A stretch of DNA of 64,000 nucleotides. Source: Cumulibacter sp047975195 (GTDB lineage: Bacteria; Actinomycetota; Actinomycetes; Mycobacteriales; Antricoccaceae). The number at the start of each line of letters is the position of its first letter. Within the stretch, counting starts at the first letter, position 1. This document shows positions 41,922 through 50,034 of the stretch, one piece after another. Both the position numbers and the translations under genes were made by a program. Location: assembly GCA_047975195.1 (NCBI GenBank), contig JBKEDB010000031.1, forward strand, positions 1-64,000, written 5' to 3'. The notes under the pieces were generated by a model. The model was not told the origin of the DNA, made no database searches, and saw only the letters and a list, made by a program, of their open reading frames with translations.

Positions 41922-43076
41922 TCAGGCTCGGGGCGCGCAAAGCACATGGGTGACACAAACCGCGCCGAGTCCAACCATGTGAGCGAGCCCGTAGCGCGCA
42001 CCGGGATGCTGCCGCGGGCCGGCCTCACCCCGGAGTTGGCGAGTGATCTCTCCGATCTGCCCAACGCCGGTTGGTCCGGTCGGATGACCCATTGCGAGCA
42101 GGCCGCCGGATGCGCTCACTGCGACGCGGCCGCCGATATCGAACGCGCCACGCTCGGTCTCTCTGCCGCCATCTCCTTCGGCGCACAAGCCCATCGCCTC
42201 GACGTACTGAAGTTCCTCGATCGTGAAGGCGTCATGCAGTTCGACGACGTTGATTTTTTCGGCGGCGATATCTGCTTCCCGTAGAGCTATCTCGGTAGCC
42301 TTGCGTGTCAGTTCGGCATCATGGTTCTTCGCGCCATACAGTTCCTCGCTCGTCGAAGCCGACGAAAGAATCTGCACGCAGCGCTCGCGGCTGATACCGA
42401 GTCGGTCGATCGCCTCATCCGAGACCAGGACCACGGCCGCGGCGCCCTCGCCGACCGGGCAGCACTGGAGTCGGGTGAGCGGTCCGGCAATCCTGCGGTC
42501 GCCAAGAACTTCGTCGAGGGACCGTTCCTGCTGACGTTGCGCGAAAGGGTTGAGCGATCCGTTGCGGTGATTCTTCACCGCAACGCGCGCAAGTTGCTCG
42601 GGCGTAGCGTCGTATTTGTCCATGTACTCAGCGGCCAGCAAGGCGAAATGGGTCGGGGGCAGGACCCGATCTCCTATGAGGGTAGGAATCCCAGTGTGGT
42701 GACCCGCGTTAACCAGACCAAGCCGCTTATCGACTCCCAGCGCCAATGTCACATCGGACACCCCTGACGCCACAGCGATCGCGCCGAGACGGACCGCGCT
42801 CGAACCCGACGCAGAAGCATTGTCGATCTGCGTCATCGACACACCGGTCGCCCCGAGGTGCGCCAACACCGGACGGCTGACAGCCATACCCGATGTTGCG
42901 GTTCCGGTGTAGACGTTGTCGACGTCGACATACCCGACTCGCGCATCATCGAGCGCGGCGCGAGCGGCGGTCGTTCCTAGATCGACGAGAGTCGTGTCCT
43001 GGCTCAATCGCTGATACCGATGGAAACCAATGCCAGCGACAAAGACTGGGCGTAGGTCGGCGAGAACCTTAGGCAT
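41922..43076 (-). CDS. Thiolase-like protein (SCP2-thiolase family) with Ser in place of the nucleophilic Cys
   Basis: 384 residues with the thiolase fold of the SCP-x/Ltp branch. The usual active-site block (N-A-C-A-S-G) reads QIDNASASGSSAVRLG, so Ser88 replaces the acyl-accepting Cys. The HDAF motif (VVELHDAFTIEELQYVEAMG), AMGHPTGPTGVGQIGEI and a C-terminal GLGAVCVTHVL are kept. The gene overlaps the DUF35 gene by 8 bp. Ltp2-type aldolases of steroid side-chain degradation are Cys-lacking thiolase relatives that need a DUF35 partner, so a retro-aldol lyase is the best inference. A true thiolase, or a synthase-like enzyme, is possible if another Cys acts. Confidence 0.85.
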   Translation of the reverse strand: MPKVLADLRPVFVAGIGFHRYQRLSQDTTLVDLGTTAARAALDDARVGYVDVDNVYTGTATSGMAVSRPVLAHLGATGVSMTQIDNASASGSSAVRLGAIAVASGVSDVTLALGVDKRLGLVNAGHHTGIPTLIGDRVLPPTHFALLAAEYMDKYDATPEQLARVAVKNHRNGSLNPFAQRQQERSLDEVLGDRRIAGPLTRLQCCPVGEGAAAVVLVSDEAIDRLGISRERCVQILSSASTSEELYGAKNHDAELTRKATEIALREADIAAEKINVVELHDAFTIEELQYVEAMGLCAEGDGGRETERGAFDIGGRVAVSASGGLLAMGHPTGPTGVGQIGEITRQLRGEAGPRQHPGARYGLAHMVGLGAVCVTHVLCAPRA

Positions 43077-43470
43077 TGACCGACTCCTTCGCGACGTAGT
43101 TCAGTTCCGCGCCGTCCCCTTCGCCGACAATGACGCCGACAACCGATTGACCGCGTTGTAGGGGGCCCGAGACCTTCATCGCGGCGCGGGTGACCGGGCC
43201 GGCGTCGAGCGCGATGACCGCAACCGTAAATGGCACTTCGTACTTATCGTTCGGAAAGTGATGCACCTCGGCGCCACTGACTACCGTGCCGTCCGAGGCG
43301 ATCTCGGTGTCGACCAGAGCATCGCCGTATTGACCACACATACGGCAGCCGTAATGCTGCGGCGGAAAGTCGACGTATCCGCACGCGCCGCATTCCACCG
43401 CGCTGAGCAACGGGACGCCGTCCCGTACGACGTACAACTTCTGTCGTTCCTGCACGAGATCCTCTTCCAC
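43069..43470 (-). CDS. DUF35 OB-fold protein with zinc ribbon (thiolase/aldolase partner)
   Basis: 133 residues. A rubredoxin-like zinc ribbon (CGACGYVDFPPQHYGCRMCG, two CxxC pairs) is followed by the OB domain (ASDGTVVSGAEVHHFPNDKY, VPFTVAVIALDAGP, GVIVGEGDGAELNYV). DUF35 proteins bind acyl-CoA and assemble with thiolase-like enzymes or hydratases. The 8-bp overlap with the thiolase-like gene implies 1:1 production. The start is unresolved: GTG at 43470 lies only 3 bp after a TATATA -10-like box, while GTG at 43455 has GAGGA at good distance. It is first gene of the predicted nine-gene operon, with operator site B just upstream. Confidence 0.88.
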   Translation of the reverse strand: MEEDLVQERQKLYVVRDGVPLLSAVECGACGYVDFPPQHYGCRMCGQYGDALVDTEIASDGTVVSGAEVHHFPNDKYEVPFTVAVIALDAGPVTRAAMKVSGPLQRGQSVVGVIVGEGDGAELNYVAKESVNA

Positions 43471-43495
43471 AAGTATATAGCGGTTTGAACTATCA

Positions 43496-43513
43496 TTCCT
43501 TACCAGTTAGTAA
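43496..43513 (-). promoter_or_regulatory. Operator site B (18-bp dyad) upstream of the nine-gene catabolic operon
   Basis: The plus strand reads TTCCTTACCAGTTAGTAA; its core CTTAC-CA-GTTAG fits the shared dyad, with TT/AA instead of TG/CA at the ends. It lies 26 bp upstream of the DUF35 start. Possible minus-strand -10 boxes are GATAGT and TATATA; no good -35 is apparent, so the exact promoter is uncertain. Confidence 0.6.
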
Positions 43514-43560
43514 TGTTATACGGCACCACGGAGCTTGCGTCCAGCCCCACTTCTAACGGA

Positions 43561-44616
43561 TCAGCTCGGCAGCGACGGCAGGGTGACGCCCTGCGCGCTC
43601 GCCTCCAGCGCGTATTGCTGATTGCCGTAGCGGTGGCACGCGACCCGATGCCCCTCAAGTACTGCCACCAGAGGCGGCTCTTCGCGCGCACAGGTGGGCA
43701 GCGCGAACGGACACCTGAGCCGGAAACGGCATCCGGACGGCGGATCAGCGGGGTTCGGCAACTCACCATGCAACGTAATACGCCGTCGGGCACGCTGCGT
43801 CGGCGGATCCGGAATCGGAACCGCAGACAGCAGCGCTTCGGTGTACGGATGCAGTGGACGGGACGTCAATGCCGACGTCGGCGCATCTTCGACCACCTGC
43901 CCCAGGAACATCACGATCATCGAATGAGCCACGTGTCGAATCGTCGCCATATCGTGCGAGATGAGCACGATCGAGAGTTGCTTGTCCTGCTGTAGCCTAA
44001 GGAGCAGGTTCAAGATTCCCGATCGAGTCGATAGGTCCAGCGCGCTTGTCGGCTCGTCCGCAATGAGGACCTCGGGCTGTAACGCCATCGCCCGAGCTAT
44101 CGCAACTCGCTGACGCTGACCGCCCGACAACTGTCGAGGGTATCGCCGTCCGTACACCGGATCGAGACCTACCTCCTGCAGTAGATCCACCACAGCCCTC
44201 TCGGCGTCGCGGCGGGAGGCAAGCCCGTGCACCAGCATCGGCTCAGCGATCGCGTCCGAGACCGTCTTCGTCGGATCCAACGATCCGTACGGATCCTGAA
44301 ATACGACCTGCAGGCGGCGTCGGAACTCCTTCAGCCGCGACCCACGCGCGGAACTGACATCCTGACCGGCGACGACGATGTCGCCCTCATCGGCATCGCC
44401 GAGCTTAGCGATCAGTCGGCCAACGGTGGTCTTACCCGAACCTGACTCCCCGACGATGCCGAGCGTCTTACCACGGGCGAGCGTCAGGTTCACACCATCC
44501 ACAGCGACGGTACGGCTCGTCGGCCGGCCCAACAGATTCTTGCCGAGTGGGAAAACCTTCCGCAGGCCGCGTACCTGGATGACGATATCGGTCTCGGTCT
44601 GTTTCGTCGTAGTCAC
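43561..44616 (-). CDS. Opp/Dpp-type ABC transporter ATP-binding protein (second ATPase)
   Basis: 351 residues. Walker A GESGSGKTT, Q-loop VVFQDPYGSLDP, signature LSGGQRQRVAIARAM, Walker B VLIADEPTSALD and switch His in LISHDM. The C-terminal oligopeptide-transporter extension contains a four-Cys segment (CRFRLRCPFALPTCAREEPP and later ACHRY) typical of an OppF/DppF iron-sulfur or metal site. The start GTG overlaps the stop of the other ATPase gene (GTGA). It powers import together with the two permeases upstream. Confidence 0.94.
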   Translation of the reverse strand: MTTTKQTETDIVIQVRGLRKVFPLGKNLLGRPTSRTVAVDGVNLTLARGKTLGIVGESGSGKTTVGRLIAKLGDADEGDIVVAGQDVSSARGSRLKEFRRRLQVVFQDPYGSLDPTKTVSDAIAEPMLVHGLASRRDAERAVVDLLQEVGLDPVYGRRYPRQLSGGQRQRVAIARAMALQPEVLIADEPTSALDLSTRSGILNLLLRLQQDKQLSIVLISHDMATIRHVAHSMIVMFLGQVVEDAPTSALTSRPLHPYTEALLSAVPIPDPPTQRARRRITLHGELPNPADPPSGCRFRLRCPFALPTCAREEPPLVAVLEGHRVACHRYGNQQYALEASAQGVTLPSLPS

Positions 44617-45620
44617 TGGTCGCCCTCCAGTACCAGCCCGCCCGCGGCGACTCGCAGGCACGTCGTCGGGTCATCGCGATGCGCTTCGTACACATCCACT
44701 GTGCGGCAACGTTCGACGGCATAGGCGCATCGAGGTTCGAAGCGGCAGCCCTCCGGGAAAGAGCCGGCAGACGGAACGCGCCCCGGAATTGTGTTGAGCG
44801 TCGTGAACGGCTCCGCGCCGCCTGGAACTGTGTCAATCAAGGCCTTCGTGTAGGGGTGTGCCGGAGTCCGGAAGAGCCGAAACACGTCTGCTCGCTCGGC
44901 GATCCCGCCCGCGTACATGACCACGACATCATCACAGAAATCAGCGACAACACCCAGGTCGTGCGTGACGAGCAGGACGGCTACCTGCTTCTGTTCGCGC
45001 AATTCTCCAAGGAGTTCTAGGATCTCCGCTTGCACGGTCACGTCGAGCGCTGTCGTCGGCTCGTCGGCGATCAGCAAAGGCGGGTCACAGGCGATCGCCG
45101 CCGCGATGCCCACACGCTGCTGCATGCCGCCGGACATTTCGTGTGGGTATGCATCCAGCCGCTTCTCGGCGTTAGGAATGCCGACCAACTGCAGCAACTC
45201 CAGCGCTCGCTTGCGCGCGGCTTTGCGCGCTTCGCCTAGGTGTAGCCGGCGGGACTCCGCGATCTGGTCGCCGACCGTCATAGTCGGATCCAATGTGCTC
45301 ATCGGTTCCTGGAAGACGGTACCGATCGTCCGGCCGCGGATCTTCGACATCTGCCGATCGGAACGGGTCAGTAACTCAACTCCGTCGAGTGCTGCACTGC
45401 CGGCAGCGACCCGGACACCGTCGGGCAATAGCCCGAGGAGCGCCATCGCGGTCATCGTCTTACCGCACCCGGATTCCCCGATCAGCGCTACGGCGCCAGA
45501 GTGCGGGACCGCGAAGCTCACGCCCCGGATGAGTCCGGTCTGGGTACCCGTGAGGTCAATCTGTAGGTCGGTGACCTCGAGGATGTAATCGGTCGAGTTG
45601 GCGAGGGGGGTCTTAGTCAT
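44613..45620 (-). CDS. Opp/Dpp-type ABC transporter ATP-binding protein (first ATPase)
   Basis: 335 residues from MTKTPLANS behind GGAAG; the ATG overlaps the permease stop by 8 bp. Walker A GESGCGKTM, Q-loop TVFQEPMSTLDPTMTVGDQI, signature MSGGMQQRVGIAAAIA, Walker B LLIADEPTTALD, H-loop LVTHDLGVV. The C-terminal CRFEPRCAYAVERCRTVDVY and TTCLR give the OppD/DppD-type Cys cluster. Two different ATPases in one operon is normal for peptide/nickel-type importers. Confidence 0.94.
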   Translation of the reverse strand: MTKTPLANSTDYILEVTDLQIDLTGTQTGLIRGVSFAVPHSGAVALIGESGCGKTMTAMALLGLLPDGVRVAAGSAALDGVELLTRSDRQMSKIRGRTIGTVFQEPMSTLDPTMTVGDQIAESRRLHLGEARKAARKRALELLQLVGIPNAEKRLDAYPHEMSGGMQQRVGIAAAIACDPPLLIADEPTTALDVTVQAEILELLGELREQKQVAVLLVTHDLGVVADFCDDVVVMYAGGIAERADVFRLFRTPAHPYTKALIDTVPGGAEPFTTLNTIPGRVPSAGSFPEGCRFEPRCAYAVERCRTVDVYEAHRDDPTTCLRVAAGGLVLEGDQ

Positions 45621-46512
45621 GGGACTTCCGTCCGGCGAGCGCGTCACGCAGCCCGTCTCCGATCGTGTTCAACGCCAGCACTGTGAGGACGATTGCCACG
45701 CCTGGCGGGATTACCGCCCACGGCTGAGTGAATTGGTCTTCGTACGCCGCTTTGAGCATCACGCCCCAACTTGCGTCTGGTGGCTGCACGCCAAGGCCGA
45801 GGAAGCTCAGTCCGGCCTCGGCCAGCAGCGATATCGCCATCAGCAGCGTCACCTGAACCAGCAGTGGCGCGGCAATGTTCGGCAACACATGTCGGAGCAT
45901 CGTGCGCCCCGTTCCCGAGCCGATGGCTCGAGCCGAAGTGATGAAGGTTTCCTCCGCGACGACCATGGTGGCGCCGCGGACGATCCGAAACAGGTGCGGG
46001 GAAAGCATGACTCCGATCGCGATCATCGCATTCGTCAATCCACGGCCCATGACCGCGATGACTGCTAGGGCGAACACCAGAGCCGGCACGCTCAGCAGGG
46101 TGTCCGCGATGGTGCTCAATATGGTGTCAACACGCCCGCCGCGCATTCCCGCCCACAGCCCGGCCGGCAGCCCAAGGACGATCGCCACGAGGATCGCGAT
46201 AGTCGGCGCGACCAACGCTATCCGTCCGGCGTACATCAGCCGAGTCAGGACATCGCGTCCATACTTGTCGGTTCCCAGCCAGTTCTCGGCGCTGTACGGT
46301 CTGAAACCCTGGTTCAGATCTTGGACATGAGGGTCGTGCGTCGACAGGAGAGGTGCGGCCAGCGAGACGACAATAAGAAGCAGAATGAAACCAAGCGATA
46401 CCACCGTGGCGGGCTGTCCCAGGAACGCTCTGAGTACATCGCGACGCGAGTGATTGGCTGCGGAGTCCGTGGTCGAGACCAACTCGCCACCGCCAGTTTC
46501 CAGAGCAGTCAT
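45613..46512 (-). CDS. Opp/Dpp-type ABC transporter permease (DppC-like)
   Basis: 299 residues with about six TM helices: one at residues 36-57 after a cytoplasmic N-terminus, and the BPD_transp_1 core after about residue 90. The DppC/OppC hallmark HxLGTDKxGRDVxxR appears as NWLGTDKYGRDVLTRLMYAG. The ATPase-contact EAA loop is FITSARAIGSGTGRTMLRHV then LPN. It overlaps its neighbours on both sides (ATGA with the upstream permease, 8 bp with the ATPase), so all four transporter genes are tightly coupled. Confidence 0.94.
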   Translation of the reverse strand: MTALETGGGELVSTTDSAANHSRRDVLRAFLGQPATVVSLGFILLLIVVSLAAPLLSTHDPHVQDLNQGFRPYSAENWLGTDKYGRDVLTRLMYAGRIALVAPTIAILVAIVLGLPAGLWAGMRGGRVDTILSTIADTLLSVPALVFALAVIAVMGRGLTNAMIAIGVMLSPHLFRIVRGATMVVAEETFITSARAIGSGTGRTMLRHVLPNIAAPLLVQVTLLMAISLLAEAGLSFLGLGVQPPDASWGVMLKAAYEDQFTQPWAVIPPGVAIVLTVLALNTIGDGLRDALAGRKSHD

Positions 46513-47456
46513 TGGGCCCTCACCTTGGGGTTGATCAGTCCGTATGAGAAGTCGACGACGATGTTCACGACGACCACGATGAACGCCGTCAGAAGTACAT
46601 ATCCTTGAATTACTGGATAGTCCCGCGATAGCACCGAGCCGATCGCAAGATTGCCCAGGCCGGAGATCGCAAAGACGGTCTCGACGATTACCGTCCCTCC
46701 GAGCAAGGTCCCCGAGGTTAGCCCGATCACCGTCACGACGGGGATCGCCGCGTTGCGACCGACATGCCGCCGCACCAAGTTTGTCCCCGAGGAACCCCGC
46801 GATCGCGCCGCACGAATATAGGGCTGGCCTAGTACGTCGATGACCCCGCCCCGGGTGTGCCGCGCAACCTCAGCGGCAACCGCCGTCGCCAACGCGAGCG
46901 CCGGAAGGATTAAGTGCGATATCCAGCGGCCGAATCCGTCGGAGAGCGGTACGTACGACGTAGAGGGCAGCCAGCCGAGCGTGATCGAAAAGATCGACAC
47001 CAGTACCATACCTACCCAAAAGTTTGGCATTGCGATGCCGAGCGAAGCGACGGTCGTCACCGCGCGATCGATCCAGCGGCCGTGGGTGAGTCCCGCAATC
47101 GACCCGAAAGTCACTCCGATGAGTGAGGCGAAGAGCAGCGCCAGGAGTGCGATCGAGATACTGGGTGGCGCCGCATCGATGAGTAGTTGGGTGACCGGAA
47201 TCCCGGAGAACAGTGACTCGCCGAGATCGCCTCTGAGGGCGCTACTCACCGAATTCAGGTACTGCATCAGCAATGGGTCGTTGAGGCCGAGTCCCTCCCG
47301 GATGGCTTCTACCTGCTCTGCGGTTGCCTGATCGCCGCCGATCACCTCGGCTGGATCGCCCGGGATAAGGCGAACCAAGGCGAAAGTCATCAAATGCACG
47401 AGCCATAACACGATCACGCCACGCGCAATCCTGCGTAGGAGGTAGGTGATCCGCAT
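46509..47456 (-). CDS. Opp/Dpp-type ABC transporter permease (DppB-like)
   Basis: 315 residues. The N-terminal YLLRRIARGVIVLWLVHLMT and FALVRLIPGDPAEVIGG are the DppB signature, followed by the GLGLNDPLLMQYL segment. Five more TM helices follow, and the EAA loop is YIRAARSRGSSGTNLVRRHV. It is the first gene of the four-gene permease-permease-ATPase-ATPase operon. Its promoter carries operator site C. No solute-binding protein is adjacent; the candidate partner is the lipoprotein encoded at 31.3-32.9 kb. Confidence 0.94.
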   Translation of the reverse strand: MRITYLLRRIARGVIVLWLVHLMTFALVRLIPGDPAEVIGGDQATAEQVEAIREGLGLNDPLLMQYLNSVSSALRGDLGESLFSGIPVTQLLIDAAPPSISIALLALLFASLIGVTFGSIAGLTHGRWIDRAVTTVASLGIAMPNFWVGMVLVSIFSITLGWLPSTSYVPLSDGFGRWISHLILPALALATAVAAEVARHTRGGVIDVLGQPYIRAARSRGSSGTNLVRRHVGRNAAIPVVTVIGLTSGTLLGGTVIVETVFAISGLGNLAIGSVLSRDYPVIQGYVLLTAFIVVVVNIVVDFSYGLINPKVRAQ

Positions 47457-47508
47457 TGGTCCCTTTCGGCTATACCTTCGACGACCGGATGCACGAGACT
47501 CTAAGCAT

Positions 47509-47526
47509 TGTCTTACTGGTTAGTCA
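47509..47526 (-). promoter_or_regulatory. Operator site C (18-bp dyad) in the transporter promoter
   Basis: On the minus strand TGACTAACCAGTAAGACA matches the dyad with one core position off. It starts one base inside a -35 TTGACT (47522-47527), with a -10 TTAGAG at 47499-47504 and 17-bp spacing. Binding here should block RNA polymerase at the transporter promoter. Confidence 0.72.
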
Positions 47527-47615
47527 AGATTCGGATTGGCACGGCCGCCGACGCCCCGCAGCCCGCCAGCTGGGCAATCTCACTCGGGGCTCGGAACCCG
47601 AAAACGGGAGTCAAC

Positions 47616-47660
47616 ACGCCCCAGGCCTCCTCGCCTGTGAGACGAGGAGGCCTGGGGCGT
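47616..47660 (-). terminator. Perfect 18-bp hairpin after the TetR gene
   Basis: ACGCCCCAGGCCTCCTCG (47616-47633) pairs without mismatch with 47643-47660 around a 9-nt loop. It begins 31 bp past the TetR stop codon and insulates the transporter promoter from read-through. No T tract. Confidence 0.88.
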
Positions 47661-47690
47661 ACCGCGGGGTGCTAACGCGAAGGTGGCGCC

Positions 47691-48350
47691 CTACGCGCGC
47701 TTTTTGGGCGCGGCCTTTCTCGGCGCAACCGGCCGCGGCGCGGTCGGTTGCGGGCCATCGGTCGCGATGACCTCTCGCGGGGCAGCCGAAAGCAGTTGCA
47801 ATACGTGCTCGGTCACCTCGGCAGCGGTCAGTTCGCCGTCCTGATCGATCCAGCGATGTATCGACGCCAGCATGCCCGCGAACAGCTTTCCATAGATCCG
47901 GGGATCCCCAGGCAGGTCTAGTGACCCCTCTTCGATTGCGCGTTCCAGAATCCACTGATCGCGGAGCGTCACCTCACGCACCCAATCGCGAAATTCCTTC
48001 TCGGCCCGAGGCGAGGAAGCTCGCGCCTGAACCATCGCCACCTGGTAGTACGACTTGAACTCCATGCCGGTTTCGACGGTGACGAGGACCTGCGCCCGCA
48101 ATAACTCAAGCCCCGTCATACCATCGTGAGCCATCGCTTTCGCGCGCTCACTCATCTCGGCTTGAACCATCTTCATGATGCGCTCAAGCATCCACTGCTT
48201 GCTTTTCGCATACCGATAGACTGTGGGCTTCGAGATCCCGGCCTCGGCCGCGATGTCATCCAGGGTTGCCACGTCGTACCCTTTTCGTTGGAACACTCGC
48301 GCCGCCGCCTCGAGCACTGCCTCGGGCGTCGTAGCCTTGCGCTGGGCCAC
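47691..48350 (-). CDS. TetR-family regulator, predicted controller of the catabolic locus
   Basis: 219 residues from the GTG that follows AGGAGGA; a TTG start 12 codons upstream would place the operator inside the gene and is rejected. The HTH is VATLDDIAAEAGISKPTVYR then YAKSKQW. The ligand domain contains FKSYYQVAMVQARASSPRAE. The last about 20 residues are a basic Pro/Ala/Lys tail (TAPRPVAPRKAAPKKRA) that may add DNA affinity. Operator site D lies in its own promoter, and four similar sites precede the other units of the locus, so it is the natural candidate repressor, presumably released by a pathway acyl-CoA. Binding itself is inferred. Confidence 0.9.
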   Translation of the reverse strand: MAQRKATTPEAVLEAAARVFQRKGYDVATLDDIAAEAGISKPTVYRYAKSKQWMLERIMKMVQAEMSERAKAMAHDGMTGLELLRAQVLVTVETGMEFKSYYQVAMVQARASSPRAEKEFRDWVREVTLRDQWILERAIEEGSLDLPGDPRIYGKLFAGMLASIHRWIDQDGELTAAEVTEHVLQLLSAAPREVIATDGPQPTAPRPVAPRKAAPKKRA

Positions 48351-48367
48351 CCAGTTCCTCCTACGCT

Positions 48368-48385
48368 TTACTGACTGGTGATTCA
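48368..48385 (-). promoter_or_regulatory. Operator site D (18-bp dyad, divergent copy) in the TetR gene promoter
   Basis: The minus strand reads TGAATCACCAGTCAGTAA: the central ACCAGT and outer TG are kept, the arms are weaker. As at sites A, C and E, it begins inside a -35-like TTGAAT (48381-48386). A 17-bp spacer leads to TAGGAG (48358-48363), 7 bp before the GTG, so the mRNA might be leaderless or that hexamer may only be the ribosome-binding site. A weaker autoregulatory site is common for TetR proteins. Confidence 0.55.
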
Positions 48386-48447
48386 ACCTTTCGTGTCGAG
48401 GTTACCGGGTATCGCCCCCTGGAATCAGGGCACGCCGCCGTATGCGA

Positions 48448-50010
48448 TCAGTGCAACAGTGAAGCACGCATGCGTAGGGACTTCTTGTCTAGTTTGCCGA
48501 CCGGGGTCAGCGGCAGTTCGTCGATGAACTCAACCGACTTGGGCGCGTTCACGCGGCCTTTCGCCACCCTCGCGTGCGCGATGAGGTCCTCTTCGGTCAC
48601 TGCGGCGCCGTCCTTGAGCACCACATACGCCTTGACCGCCTCACCCCATTTCTCGTCGGGGACGCCGATCACCGCACACGAACTGACGGCGGGATGCTCA
48701 GACAGACCGGCCTCGACTTCACTCGGGTACACGTTGAAGCCCCCGGAGATAATCATGTCCTTACGCCGATCGACCAACGTGATGTAACCATCTCCGTTGA
48801 CGAAACCGAGATCGTCCGTGTGCAGCCATCCACCACGCAGCGCATGCTCAGTAAGCTCCGGATTCTTCCAGTATCCCTTCATCACGAACGGTCCGCGCAG
48901 GCATAGTTCGCCGACCTCGCCGACATCGGCCTGCGTGCCATCTTCACGCAGAATCCGCGCGACCACCCCCGGCATCGGTCGACCCGCTGACGACAGAAGG
49001 TCAAGGCGATCCAGCCGATGGTCAGCTGCCGGGAGATTCAGGATGCCGACTCCCGCCTCCGTCTGACCGTAACCCTGCACGAATACTGGACCGATGCGCT
49101 CAATGGCCTCCTTCAGGCGCGTCGGCGACATCGGCGCTGCCCCGTACGTCACATGCTCAAGACTCGAGACATCAATCTTGGGGTGCTCGCGTAGGTAGTC
49201 AAGAAGCACGTAGATCATCGTCGGGACGAGGAACGTCTGGGTAACTTGATGCTGTTCGACGAGCCGCAAGAATTCGGCCGGCTCGAATCTATCGACGAGC
49301 ACAACCGATCCGCCGCGCATCAGCATCGGGCCGATCGCCGTACCTCCCGCGTGACTGATCGGAGTGCTTATCAGGATGCGCGGCTCGCGGTCCCGCTTCT
49401 CGGCCGCCGCATTGCCGACCGATAGGGCTTGCGTGTACCACCGCCCGAACCCAGTGTGCATAACACCCTTTGGCCGGCCAGTCGTCCCACCGGTGTAGTA
49501 GAGGGTCTGAATATCAGCGCCGCTGCGCGGCGTCGGCGCCGTGGGTTCGTCACTCTGCACTGACGCGAGCGCGACAGCGTCGGGCAGGTCGCCGTCGGGC
49601 CCGAGTGCGAACGACTGACGCACTACTCCGCGCCCACGCAGATCGCTTGCTCGCTCCGAATACAACCGGGCGTCATAGAGCAGTACATCTATCTCGGCAT
49701 CCTCCAGAATGAACGCATGGTCGGCAAGTGATCCCATTGGGTGCAGGGGCGTGTATCGCGCCGCGAGGTGCTCAACCGCAAGCTGAGCCAGATACGCTTC
49801 GGGGAGATTCATGCTCAGCATCGCGACTGCTGACCCTCGCCTCACCCCGGCCTGAGCAAGCACGCGGGCCATCCGGTAGACGATCGAGGCCGACTCCCGC
49901 GCCGTCAGACTGCGATCGCCGTGAATGAATACGACCCGGTCACCGTCGTCTCGCAACGCGCGCAGGGCACCAACGTCGCCGACAACCTCCTCATGTGCCG
50001 CGAATTCCAT
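48448..50010 (-). CDS. Acyl-CoA synthetase (AMP-dependent ligase), paralogue 2
   Basis: 520 residues from MEFAAHEEVVGDVGALRALR behind GGTGGAGG. P-loop YYTGGTTGRPKGVMHT, A5 VQGYGQTEAGVGIL, hinge LHTDDLGFVNGDGYITLVDR, KDMIISGGFNVYPSEVEAGL and TPVGKLDKKSLR with the catalytic Lys. It is clearly a paralogue of the 34.1-35.6 kb ligase, collinear over its whole length. It is divergent from the frameshifted CoA-transferase gene, with operator site E between them, and convergent with nothing; the TetR gene start follows about 100 bp downstream of its stop on the same strand. Confidence 0.93.
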   Translation of the reverse strand: MEFAAHEEVVGDVGALRALRDDGDRVVFIHGDRSLTARESASIVYRMARVLAQAGVRRGSAVAMLSMNLPEAYLAQLAVEHLAARYTPLHPMGSLADHAFILEDAEIDVLLYDARLYSERASDLRGRGVVRQSFALGPDGDLPDAVALASVQSDEPTAPTPRSGADIQTLYYTGGTTGRPKGVMHTGFGRWYTQALSVGNAAAEKRDREPRILISTPISHAGGTAIGPMLMRGGSVVLVDRFEPAEFLRLVEQHQVTQTFLVPTMIYVLLDYLREHPKIDVSSLEHVTYGAAPMSPTRLKEAIERIGPVFVQGYGQTEAGVGILNLPAADHRLDRLDLLSSAGRPMPGVVARILREDGTQADVGEVGELCLRGPFVMKGYWKNPELTEHALRGGWLHTDDLGFVNGDGYITLVDRRKDMIISGGFNVYPSEVEAGLSEHPAVSSCAVIGVPDEKWGEAVKAYVVLKDGAAVTEEDLIAHARVAKGRVNAPKSVEFIDELPLTPVGKLDKKSLRMRASLLH

Positions 50011-50034
50011 CCGTCCTCCACCTTCCACCAATGT

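Noticed and set aside
48350..48386. TTG start for the TetR gene giving 12 extra residues
   Set aside because: The extension (NHQSVKRRRNW) covers operator site D and lacks a ribosome-binding site, whereas the internal GTG has AGGAGGA at good spacing.
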